Assembly: GCA_964036045.1 (NCBI GenBank)
Contig: OZ038379.1
Location: forward strand, 183,878,897 to 183,942,896
Reading direction: 5' to 3'
DNA length: 64,000 bases
Source: Eutreptiella sp. 'Long Island Sound 2002'
Taxonomy: Eukaryota > Euglenozoa > Euglenophyceae > Eutreptiales > Eutreptiaceae
Below are positions 23,801-31,758 of the stretch, one piece after another. The first letter of the stretch is position 1. Every line of letters begins with the position of its first letter. Both the position numbers and the translations under genes were made by a program. The notes beneath the pieces are model-generated. The model saw nothing but the letters and a program-made list of their open reading frames with translations. It did no database searches and had not been told where the DNA came from.

Positions 23801-23850
23801 ACATAAAAAAAATACCTCCTGCAGCACACGACGTCAGCACTGCGCAGTGA
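17872..23850 (+). CDS. LINE B polyprotein: endonuclease, reverse transcriptase, RNase H
   Basis: 1,992 residues from ATG 17872; the open frame extends 7 codons further upstream without another ATG. Residues 1-850 have no recognised domain but include a charged, probably coiled-coil stretch (about 271-310). An APE-type endonuclease follows, with S-V-N (N890), Q-E (E924), G-D-W-N (D1027, N1029) and G-D-H (D1082, H1083). Reverse transcriptase has A-G-V-D-G-F, motif A L-D-I-V-G-A-F-D (D1442), Q-G-G-G-L-D-P (from 1502) and Y-V-D-D (1545-1548). RNase H has D1811, E1850, D1880 and an H/D-rich end (H1924, D1925, D1930). The order EN-RT-RH is that of APE-type non-LTR elements; the clade is not assigned. 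It should nick target DNA and reverse transcribe its own RNA in place. It is unusually long and has no separate ORF1. Confidence 0.93.
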   Translation: MPPAIQTSWGKVRAVQGNPKKIRWEPENGDAATETLGLWLQPGSHRARLMTMHLLCGDVEQAVITEITRLKPDVETATWNTMMLKLQPDEEKDVVQDIAPKAGARLMGIRSKYSLLDATVEVVRRVSDKGLLTTWSASIIMKDAEARAMWNMAWPKMYRDLDARSEPGDEGDPPSTANQQEERPRGDIDQTEMKKVLALLESLHDLNIPEEDRLQALVAEEDEDEIDMAILLLPATGIYSAVRKRIAEATQSEVKWWAKVLVKYVRYVRRDRVEEEDKARAQRAKEAEHAKQQDRDRAQARKWSPKKSSTPTERSRKYAKNNQGAAQRVILPDDTNKTDGDEDVEDQAEEVQDNQRPPAKEDTSHGSAATDTPTGVWKTGEGVNKVVVQRLTRGAKRLRPVLLTGFQYTDAMDSYSAAEEVFGMLSLDFRTFRDMQRQYNEVVMFVPGEQLDTALSGAYRDSFRVSAPRDPMQRSDEIEIKELSMLDGLKKTAARIPSPQQIKPEAAVEVAATGVVVDALTDQTVWCLMPPYSPQHAFISLWGFGQCTEMAGIVTFTAGMEDAQRDIEEIAERHGIWGIQKSFQKRPEGSQNERHSLNSTESEWDKAADQFEVVVRSRGHGMQDAPPWVLQQLTQSKAYKGLHKQNKKHKTGGYHPVQTMACPTEDSGTLTLAGERVQLPKRRTGRHSEVLRQGDQRVAVTRILGPKWTGSGTPHEMMAHRVVKLPGRPAICGTEQLHSGILQCGETKFTLWTEGAALERVGILNFPVAQECNAEVTVKLWIVIQIWSHGRQHQVLVKETGINRRRRKEETDMGSWWAEICNITKWDPQERHWRGELVKYTEGHGRGAIRINWSAPHWGRQQYEQQAWKAMMVPENSQQVKMRYSLVSVNCQGINREKETPTRKWDEVTTVVVETQADVLACQEMWGSQKKERQRTIAGYWMQQSQHTKVGQANEVWVRLAWARKQAVLLDIPSALMVLVRNAMGLGIVGSVHMAQKNEPHEYKGQMVEILETLDKTPHDWEAVGGDWNRDIRFHRETIATLLTKGRTVAYMTGRQHLPKDFFIINGINQQQRGVWLSPVGDHPVVWVKGEVELAAGAAQSDAKPVTPLQWDKHHNVMFSDLVEAFSGRRTTPQQWMQMIRETVVIVNREFRNQLEEETKDDRETIRQLKRVVQGKGWKVRDRVQQSLTAKYWETTVQQWRQVSQPGMAGRTLKVLRLKAANPFKILHQVEDTDRQCTVEGKEILTVVSKECLKRYPVHTTRVPVEWVEDLVGKHVTDDRPQRVERAAELIIRKGAGPVSISALVQRKGEMVNKTAGVDGFTPAFIKLFGIQAAHQFIQILRMGYEQWPEEVKEVLHMTAHKSEGCNVNKNTRPIKILSALLRIQARLLAPLVQTMTRPRWSAGRQFAGYKGSSVHGMRRLMHMLITQALATKGAVGVLLLDIVGAFDEVMRQSITVMAQQGAPDVRETVNGVLKLYEHLRTYVVTAYGLSEWYKQIDGVLQGGGLDPLLYIIPMHLLHLAVREAGVGVRLRVIHGEETVGSMGYVDDTATAAAAPAKEVAEITQHLADTLRSAIHTLGQRNHSGKMKVLGFKVENDNIAVHKFKVKWGADKVTTENRHAHIKLLGGNVNITGGYAAIRKVIKTWTNRVIGQLARWPVSAGVTIAVIEGLVENRMVYKCVVNIPTEGQISELTGMVTRAFRGAFGIPRRTPRECVYDIIGRPGPDTLMWVTAIVEYHKAMNSPSQVLNETTWVHWQSEDLHRWDKDVRRLRARVHSMGIKFIRVESQQGEVWTLRRQEESTVVRVLYIFGDASNIEQWGGAAMVVDEEGNVWLKKRVTIKAQGLSTKLVEATMIVMALEAVLQAIRKSEVTVQKVWAWSDSLEAIQSLASGQLQQRPASIMDRIIATGQETTVPLEWGWVQAQHDSQQQDWISQANMEMDKEAKEGAKGRGTPLRLPQVWTDGAVVLPFVNDEVIIDIKKIPPAAHDVSTAQ

Positions 23851-24961
23851 AGAGAGTGACAGGACACCAGCACCACAGCAGCGTACATGGACCAGAGTGT
23901 TCCCGGAAGCAAAGGAGGCACAGAAAGCATGGCAAAGACTGCAACCACTGAGCATAAGAGACTGGGGAGAAATCAGAACATGGAGTCTGTATGCAGAGGC
24001 AGCAGAGTGGGAATGGGATGGAAAGCAACAACACTGTGAAAAATGTGGGCTGTGGTGTGAGAGCGTCAGGCACCATCAACTGCATGAATGCATAGTGACG
24101 AAAACGAGGATATACCTATGGGTGCAGGAGGTGTGCCAGATACTCATCAGTGAGGGGGTACAGCCAGGACGTATCACCCCGACATGGGGAGGGGTTCGGA
24201 TACAAGGGAAGCAGCAAGTAGACATAGTATGGTCCCATCCCTCCAGAGCGAGTGCACTGCAACCACAGAAACACTCAAACAGAACAGTGTGGCCAGTGTG
24301 GCTGGGCATAGGTCCAGTGCAAGGAATCACAGTGCCACTAGCGAGAGTGGGGGCACAGCACCCCAAATCAGTGGTGTTCAGAACCCTAGAAGCAGCATAT
24401 GCCATAGTGTATGCAGCGGAGGAATCAGAGATGAAGATGGACCAGCACAACAGACTACTGGCAGACTGGCAAGCAGGAACCAACTGCAGAATAGCAGTAG
24501 GTCAAGTGAAAAAACGAAAAAGAGCAGTCAGACCCATGGCCCTCCACACATGGTGGACCCTCATCTCAGCAACAAGGCCACGAACAGATACAGTCGTGGC
24601 ACTACTCGTGCAATCTCCAGAAGGCATAGGAGCAGCAGAATGGACTAGGAGAGTACCGGATGTGTGGGTAGGAGAAGATGGAGGAGACAAGGGTCAGATT
24701 ATACGAGAAGCGCAAAGCAGAGGATCACAGGGGAGAGGGGTGTATTGGTGTCTGGTTGGCAGTGCGTGGGAATGGACAGGGTGCAGAATGGATAGTGGCA
24801 TGCAGCTGTGGTGTCTGGAGATAAACGAGCAGTTTCTCAAGTGGGTGATCAGGGACCGAGATACAGTGAAGGGAGTGCGGCCAGGCGTGTGCAGGAACGC
24901 TGTGACTCTTCTACAGTACATCACGAAGCCAAAGGAAAAGGAGGCAAAGGCTCTGCCATGA
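23813..24961 (+). CDS. LINE B downstream zinc-motif protein, out of frame by one base
   Basis: The 382-codon frame has no early ATG (first candidate start is GTG 23897) and overlaps the end of the polyprotein. In copy C the same protein is fused in frame to RNase H because its A run has 7 instead of 8 residues. A metal-binding motif C-x2-C-x3-C-x4-H-H-x2-H-x-C sits at about 24034-24092, followed by a long Trp-rich region of unknown fold. The motif suggests nucleic-acid binding, as in LINE C-terminal knuckles. Either A and B inherited a one-base insertion or the A8 run (23805-23812) is a recoding site. Confidence 0.7.
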   Translation, partial: YLLQHTTSALRSEESDRTPAPQQRTWTRVFPEAKEAQKAWQRLQPLSIRDWGEIRTWSLYAEAAEWEWDGKQQHCEKCGLWCESVRHHQLHECIVTKTRIYLWVQEVCQILISEGVQPGRITPTWGGVRIQGKQQVDIVWSHPSRASALQPQKHSNRTVWPVWLGIGPVQGITVPLARVGAQHPKSVVFRTLEAAYAIVYAAEESEMKMDQHNRLLADWQAGTNCRIAVGQVKKRKRAVRPMALHTWWTLISATRPRTDTVVALLVQSPEGIGAAEWTRRVPDVWVGEDGGDKGQIIREAQSRGSQGRGVYWCLVGSAWEWTGCRMDSGMQLWCLEINEQFLKWVIRDRDTVKGVRPGVCRNAVTLLQYITKPKEKEAKALP

Positions 24962-25789
24962 GGTACGCTCGCAGCGCAACGTGGGCCAAAGGAGACAGAG
25001 GCCCAAAAGGAGGTACCAAGGGGTACCCCAAACTATGGCAGCAGCCATACACGAGACGATGAGCAACGTCGGACCATTAACTGCAGCCAACAACAGGCAT
25101 GGATGCCCAGGTGCAGTATATGAAATGTCCAGCAACGGACACAGAAGCCCAGGTGACGTATATAAAAAGTCCTGTCAACGGTCAAGTCCCAACAGAAGGG
25201 AACAGCCGTATGTATGTCCAGTCAGTCAAACGTCGTGCACAGGTTCAGATCAGGTACTCCAGATACCAGAAGCAGCCACAGTGCAGCAGGGCATTCCCGA
25301 GCACGGGCAGCACACCACAGAACCACCATGTGGCAGTGGGACGCTGTAACATTGCAGACAGACAGAGCCTCTCTGCACAGAGCACTGCCGCAACGCAGCA
25401 GGCCCGGGCACAAAGGCCCCAGAGAAACAGTGCAGCAGCAGAGACATCACATGAGCAAATGGTGCAGTGCGTGTCCTGTGCAGGGGGTAGGCAGGGGAAA
25501 GAAGAGTCAGGATCACACAAAAACAGGTGCAACAATCAATCCACAGCAAAAACAACATCTTCCAGAAAGACATGAGAAAAACCAGAAAAGGTACCTGCCG
25601 GTACAAGCCAGTGGCAGGTTGTTTTGTTTTCTTTGGCAGTACAAGTTCAAGAAGACGTGAAAATTTTCGGGGGCACGGGTAATACAAGGGTAAGGGAAGC
25701 GCACCACCGAAGAGAAGATGGGTAATCTCCGGGAGGGGACCAGTACGACCCTGGCCAAAGCGTTTTTCACAAAACAAAACAAAACAAAA
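24962..25789 (+). other. 3' untranslated region and tail of LINE B
   Basis: Same layout as in A: no supported coding frame, conserved terminal 75 bases, and four CAAAA units directly against CATC at 25790. Confidence 0.65.
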
Positions 25790-25887
25790 CATCCATCCAT
25801 CCATCCATCCATCCATCCATCCATCCATCCATCCATCCATCCATCCATCCATCCATCCATCCATCCATCCATCCATCCATCCATCCA
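25790..25887. repeat. (CATC)n between LINE B and element N
   Basis: About 98 bases of pure TCCA. There is no CTACC segment or flank here; element N starts immediately. Confidence 0.97.
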
Positions 25888-26269
25888 TTCATTAACCGGG
25901 CCCTCTTCTGCGAAGGTGGCAAGGGAAAAGGTACAAGGAAGGAAGGTTGCCTTTTGCTGTACATGCGGAGCGTAACACATTTGGAGACCCCGTTGGAGAA
26001 CGCCAACGAGTAAGTGTTGCCGAACACAATGGAGAGCAGGGAATAGAGAAGATGGTTGATGTGGAAGAAGGAACATCGTGCAACCGCTGTTTAGTGAGTC
26101 AATTTGGAGTTTGTCAAGTCGGATAAGCGGTCCAGTCAATGATGGTTGAGTTTGATGAGGGTTGAATATTGGTTAATGAACTAAACGATAAAGACATAGC
26201 AGCTGGTGGAAAACTCAATTGCTGCCCATATATCTGAACATAAGTAGGATGCAGTCATTTGTCAGCACG

Positions 26270-27072
26270 AGTGGTCCACTTATTGGACAGCCTTTGTGCT
26301 GCATTCATTTAATGCGTTGAGTGCTGTACTTATTTGGAAGCTTAGTACTTCATTCTCTTGGCGGCATGTGTTCTACACTCATTAGCCAGCCTATGTGCTG
26401 CACTTATTTGGCAGTGTGCGCTAAACTCCTTTAGCAGCAAAAGTGATGCTTTTCGTTGATATGTGTATTTGATGTGTGATTTGCATGTGTCTTGCATTAT
26501 TGGGCGGCCTGTGTGGTGCATTTATTTAGCAGCTTGTATGCTGCAATCGTTTGGCGACTGGAGTGTTGCACTCATCTGGCACCCGCTGTGCTGCACTCAC
26601 TTGGAGGCCAGTGGGCTTCAGTTATGCAGCAGCTTGGCAGCGAGTGTGCTGCTCTTATTAAATTGCTTGAGTGCGAATACATTTGAAAGCCTATGTGGTG
26701 CATTTCTATGCAACATGCATGAGGCGTGCAGTAGGAGAGTGGCTATGCCGCATTTGTCTAGCATCAGGTGTGCTGCATGCATTTTGCTGCCTCTGTATGT
26801 ACTTAGCAACAGGTGTGCTGTGTTCATTTGACAGCGAGTGTGAGGCATATTTTTGGTTACCTGTGTGTTGCAAAGATTTGGCAGTGTGAGTGCCGAACTT
26901 ATATGACAGCTTGTGTGCTGCTGTCATTCAATTACGCATGCGCTTCAGTCGTTTGGGTGCTGCCATTGTCTGGCACTGTGAGTGTTGCATTCATTTAGCA
27001 GCAGTGGTGGTGCATTCAAATGGGCGAGTGTGTGATGTTTGCATCCAACAGCCAGTGTGCTGCATTTATTTG
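26270..27072 (+). repeat. Element N array 1, degenerate TGTGCTGCA repeats
   Basis: Degenerate units of roughly 30 bases built on CAGCCTGTGTGCTGCA-CTCATTTGG. Units drift too much for a fixed period. The array is related to array 3. Confidence 0.7.
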
Positions 27073-27560
27073 AGCGAGCCATGAGCAAGCAGGATGCCTG
27101 GATGTCGAGTGCCAAGGGTACCATGCCAGATGCCGGGGTGTGGGATGCCAAAGGCACCCAGCCCGATGCCCCATGAGCGAGCGGGATGCCTGGACATTGA
27201 GTGCCAAGGGTGCCATGCCAGATGCCGGGCCGTGGGATGCCAAAGGCACCCAGCCCGATGCCCCATGAGTGAGCGGGATGCCTGGACATTGAGTGCCAAT
27301 GGTGCCATGCCAGATGCCGGGATGTGGGATGCCAAAGGCACCCAGCCCGATGCCCCGTCAGCGAGCAGGATGCCTGGACATTGAGTGCCAAGGGTGCCAT
27401 GCCAGATGCCGGGATGTGGGATGCCAAAGGCACCCAGCCCGATGCCCCGTCAGCGAGCAGGATGCCTGGACATTGAGTGCCAAGGGTGCCGTGCCAGATG
27501 CTGGGATGTGGGATGCCAAAGGCACCCAGCCCGATGCCCACAGGATTGGGTGCCTCACGT
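27073..27560 (+). repeat. Element N array 2, 92-bp minisatellite
   Basis: The word GCCCGATGCCC recurs at 27162, 27254, 27346, 27438 and 27530, an exact 92-base spacing. Five units are well conserved and each contains GATGCCAAAGGCACCCAGCC. Flanking half units extend it slightly. It differs in sequence from the other three arrays. Confidence 0.92.
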
Positions 27561-27639
27561 GCAACATGATGCCTAGACACTGCAGGCCAGAGGCAGGGAG
27601 ATGCCCAGAAGTGAGGATGCCCGGCAGGACGGAGAGAAT

Positions 27640-30300
27640 GGGTATGAATGCGTTAGCCTTGCGAGTGGTGCGCTGCATTTATTTGGCAGCCTGTGGGCCG
27701 CAATTGTCTGGCAGCCTGTGTGCTGCATACATTTGGCGTCGAGTGAACTGCATTTATTTGGCAGCCTGTGTGCTGCACTTGTCTAGCGGCCCATGTGCTG
27801 CACAAATTTGGCGTCCAGAGAATAGCATTTATTTGGCGGCCTGTGTGCTGCACTTGTCTGGCAGCCTGTGTGCGGCACAAATGAAGCGTCAAGTGAACTG
27901 CATCTATTTGGCAGCCTGTGTGCTGCACAAGTCGGGCAGCTTGTGTGCTGCATATATTTGGCGTCTGATGCAATGCATTTATTTGGCAGCTTGGGTGCTC
28001 CTCGCGTCTAGCAGCCTGTGTGCTGCACAAATTTGGCGTTTGGTGAACTGCATTTATTTGGCAGCCTGTGTGCTGCACATGTCTTGCAGCCTGTGTGCTG
28101 CATAAATTTGGCGCCCAGTGAACTGCATTTATTTGGCAGCCTGTGTGCTGCACAAGTCGGGCAGCTTGTGTGCTGCATATATTTGGCGTCTGGTGCAATG
28201 CATTTATTTGGCAGCTTGGGTGCTCCTCGCGTCTAGCAGCCTGTGTGCTGCACAAATTTGGCGTTTGGTGAACTGCATTTATTTGGCAGCCTGTGTGCTG
28301 CACATGTCTTGCAGCCTGTGTGCTGCATAAATTTGGCGTCTGATGCAATGCATTTATTTGGCAGCCTGTGTGCTGCACTTGTGTAGCAGCCCGTGCGCTG
28401 CATGAAATTGGCGTGTGGTGAAATGCATTCATTCGACAGCCTGTGTGCTGCACAAGTCGGGCAGCCAGTGTGCTGCATAAATTTGGCGTCTGGTGCAATG
28501 CATTTATCCGGCAGCCTGTGTGCTGCACATGTCTAGCAGCCTGTGCGCTGCATAAAATTGGCGTGTGGTGAAATGCATTCATTTGGCAGCCTGTGTGCTG
28601 CACAAGTCGGGCAGCCTGTGTGCAGCATGTATTTGGCGTTTGGTGCAATGCATTTATTTGGCAGCCTGGGTGCTCCTCACGTCTAGCAGCCTGTGTGCTG
28701 CACAAATTTGGCGTTTGGTGAACTGCATTTATTTGGCAGCCTGTGTGCTGCATAAATTTGGCGTCTGATGCAATGCATTTATTTGGCAGCCTGTGTGCTG
28801 CACTTGTGTAGCAGCCCGTGCGCTGCATGAAATTGGCGTGTGGTGAAATGCATTCATTCGACAGCCTGTGTGCTGCACCAGTCGGGCAGCCAGAGTGCTG
28901 CATAAATTTGGCTTCTGGTGAAATGCATTTATTTGACAGCCTGTGTGCTCCTCACGTCTAGCAGCCTGCGTGCTGCACACATTTGGCGTTTGGTGAACTG
29001 CATTTATTTGGCAGCCTCAGTGCTGCACCTGTCGAGCAGCCTGTTTGCTGCATAATTTAGGCGTGCGGTGAAACGTGATCATTTGGCAGCCTGTGTGCTG
29101 CACATGTACGGCAGCCTCTGTGCTGCATAATTTTGGCGTCTGTTGAAATGCGTTCATTTGGCAGCCTGTGTGCTGCATAAGTTTGGTGTCTGGTGGAATG
29201 CATTTATTTGACAGTGTGTGTGCACATGTCTCGCAGCCCGTGTGGTGCATAAAATTGGCGTCTGATGAAATGCATTCGGTTGGCAGCCTGTGTGCTGCAC
29301 ACGTCTAGCAGCCTGTGTGCTGCACAAATTTGGCGCTTGGTGAATTGTATTTATTTGGCTGCCTGTGTGCTGCACATGTACGGCAGCCTATGTGCTGCAT
29401 AATTTTGGCGTCTGTTGAAATACGTTCATTTGGCAGCCTGTGTGCTGCAGTTGTCTGGTAGCCTGTGTGCTGCATTAGTTTGGTGTCTGGTGAACTGCAT
29501 TTCTTTGGCAGCCCATATGTGGCACACATCTGGCAGCCGTGTGCTGCATAAATCTGAAGTCTGGTGAACTGCATTTCTTTGGCAGCCTGTGTGCTGCACT
29601 TGTCTAGTTGCCGTGTTTGGCAGCCTGTGTGCTGCATTTACTAGGCAGCCTGTGTGGTGTGTTTAGTTGGTAGCTAGTGTGAGGTGTGTGTGTGGTAGCC
29701 TGTGCGCTGCATTTATTTGGCAGCCTGTGTGCTGCACATGTGTGGTAGCCTGTGTGCTGCATAAATTTGGCGTCTAGTGAAACGCATTTATTTGGCAGCC
29801 TGTGTGCTGCACATGTCTGGCAGCCCGTGTGCTGCATAAGTTTGGTGTCTGGTGAACTGCATATCTTAGGCAGCATGTGGCACACACTGGCAGCCCGTGT
29901 GATTCACTTGTCTGGCAGCCGTGTTCTGCATAAATTTGGCCTGCAGGGGAACTGTATTTATTTGGCAGCCTGTATGCTGCTTGAATTTGGCGTCTGGTGG
30001 ACTATATTCAATTGGTAGCCTATGTGCTGCACTTGTCTGGTGGCCTGTGTGCTGCATAAGTTTGGCGTCCAGTGAACTACATTCAGTTGGCAGCCCGTGT
30101 GTTGCACGTGTCTGGTAGCCTATGTGCTGCATTTACTAGGCAGCCTGTGTGGTGTGTTCAGTTGGTAGCCAGTGTGAGGCGTGCTTGTGGTAGCCTGCGT
30201 GCTGCAATGATTTTGCGGCATGAGTGCTGCACCCGTTTGGCAGTTTGGGTGCCGCCTTCATCCAACTCCTTTGTGCTGCAATCTTGTGTTGCCATTAACT
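27640..30300 (+). repeat. Element N array 3, 75-bp (3 x 25) minisatellite
   Basis: The core word is TTTGGCAGCCTGTGTGCTGCA. A typical long unit is 75 bases, made of three related 25-base subunits ending in AACTGCATTTA or ACAAATTTGGCGT. Because the unit is a multiple of three, long open frames appear on both strands (for example 416 codons on the minus strand at 27653-28903); these are by-products of the period. Local duplications are visible, such as 27905-28060 against 28140-28300. Confidence 0.92.
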
Positions 30301-30369
30301 AGCAGTGTGTGTATTGCATTCATTTCGTAGCTTGGGTGTTGTATTCATATAGCACGTGCGATGCATGTA

Positions 30370-31400
30370 TTTGACGTTTGTGCCCAGCATGGAATTCAGA
30401 TTGGTGTTTGTGTTCAGACCACATTTGAATTGACGTTTATGCCATGAATGGGTCTTACATGGACATGCACGCTTGATGTAATTCTGAACCGTCTTTGGAT
30501 CGACATTTGTGCCATGCATGACTTTTGGATTGACATCTGTGCTAGGCATAGACGTCGGTTAGACATTAGTGTTCCGAACCGACTTTGGATCGGCGGTATT
30601 GCTGTGCAAGGGCTTTGGCTTGACATTTGTACCAAGCGCTGTCTTTGTAGTGATATGTGTATTAAGAACAGGCTTTGGCATAACATGTATGCAATAACAT
30701 GTATGCAGTAAAAGGGCATTTGATTGACATACATGCCTTGAGGGATGATGTTGCGCCCTGAATGGGCTTTGGACTGACATTTGTGCCCAGCATGGAATTC
30801 AGCTTGATGGTTGTGTTCAAAACAAGTTTGAATTCACGTTTGCGCCATGAATGGGTTTTACAAGAGCATGCACGCTTGATGTATTTCTGAACAGACTTTG
30901 GATGGACATTTGTGCCATGCATGGGTTTTGGATTGACGTTTGTACTAAGATAGACATTGGATGGATATTAGTGTTCCGAACCGACTTTAAATCCTTGTTT
31001 CTGCCATGCAAGGGCTTTGGCTTGACATTTGTGCCAAGCGTCGCAGTGAAGGGGCATTGGATTGACATACACGCCTTGAAGGCTTTGATTGATGTTTTGT
31101 GTCCTGAATGGGCTATAGATGGACATTGGTACCCAGCATAGAATTTGGATTGATGATTTGGTATTGACATACACACATTAATAACTTTGATAGATGATAG
31201 TGAATGGGCGCCGGATTGGCATAAGTACCCAGCATGGAGTTGGATTGATACTTGTGCTCTGAGCAGACTTTGGATTGACATTTCTTCCCATGAGTGGGCG
31301 TTTGATTCATCTTTGTACCAAGCATTTACTTTGGGTTGATACCTGTGTTTGTGATCTGCGCAGTGGGTAGACTTTTATGCTGCGAATGGGTATTGGCATA
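30370..31400 (+). repeat. Element N array 4, TTTGGATTGACATTTGTGCC repeats
   Basis: Degenerate units of about 30 bases with a superimposed higher-order repeat of roughly 405 bases: the CCCAGCATGGAATTCAG word occurs near 30393 and 30797, and the CGAACCGACTTT word near 30576 and 30976. Confidence 0.85.
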
Positions 31401-31703
31401 AACAGGGCGGTGCGTTGTTTGAGTGCACTGCACACACACATTTATCCGCATGAGCGGTTTGGAACTGGCAGTTAGTGCCCATATTCTGGTTGTTTGGCAA
31501 CAGATTTATGGCTTTCGTTGCTAGATGGCAGTTTGTTTTGTTTTATTTGGCCAGACAGCCAAGACACTTGATGTGTGGGGAACATAGGACGAGATAATGG
31601 ACAAAGGAGGGGGAAAGGATGCCACCAGAAGATGGGTATACCCGGGAGGGGACCAGTACGAATCTGGCCAAAGCGTTTTTAACAAAACAAAACAAAACAA
31701 AAA

Positions 31704-31757
31704 CATCCATCCATCCATCCATCCATCCATCCATCCATCCATCCATCCATCCATCCA
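31704..31757. repeat. (CATC)n between element N and LINE C
   Basis: 54 bases of TCCA. LINE C sequence begins directly after it with no 5' leader. Confidence 0.97.
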
Positions 31758-31758
31758 A

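Larger units (their letters stand above)
15231..25789 (+). mobile_element. LINE copy B, nearly intact
   Basis: The same element as copy A with the same boundaries: TTCCTTAACCGGGCCC at the 5' end and a CAAAA-repeat tail against (CATC)n at the 3' end. The second 5' monomer has a deletion of about 29 bases (near 15571) relative to A. The polyprotein frame is open for 1,992 codons. This is the copy most likely to be active or recently active. Confidence 0.93.
25888..31703 (+). mobile_element. Element N, non-autonomous VNTR-bearing retroelement
   Basis: The 5.8 kb between two (CATC)n arrays starts with about 33 bases of the LINE 5' monomer (TTAACCGGGCCCTCTTCTGCG then AAGGTGG) and ends with a diverged version of the LINE 3' end: TTTGTTTTGTTTT at 31531, GGGAGGGGACCAGTACGA, CCAAAGCGTTTTTAAC and four CAAAA units. 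Between them there is no endonuclease, reverse transcriptase or RNase H. About 330 bases of non-repetitive DNA precede four minisatellite arrays that fill most of the element. The ends, orientation and insertion site suggest mobilisation by the LINE machinery in trans. This is an inference; a chimaera of a LINE 5' fragment and an older insertion is the alternative. Confidence 0.72.

Noticed and set aside
27073-27560. CRISPR array
   Set aside because: The 92-bp units are contiguous with no unique spacers, and the locus is eukaryotic.
27653-28903. 416-codon minus-strand open frame (and 270 codons on plus at 27293-28105)
   Set aside because: Entirely within the 92-bp and 75-bp minisatellites; openness follows from the repeat period, with no start context, domain or non-repetitive sequence.
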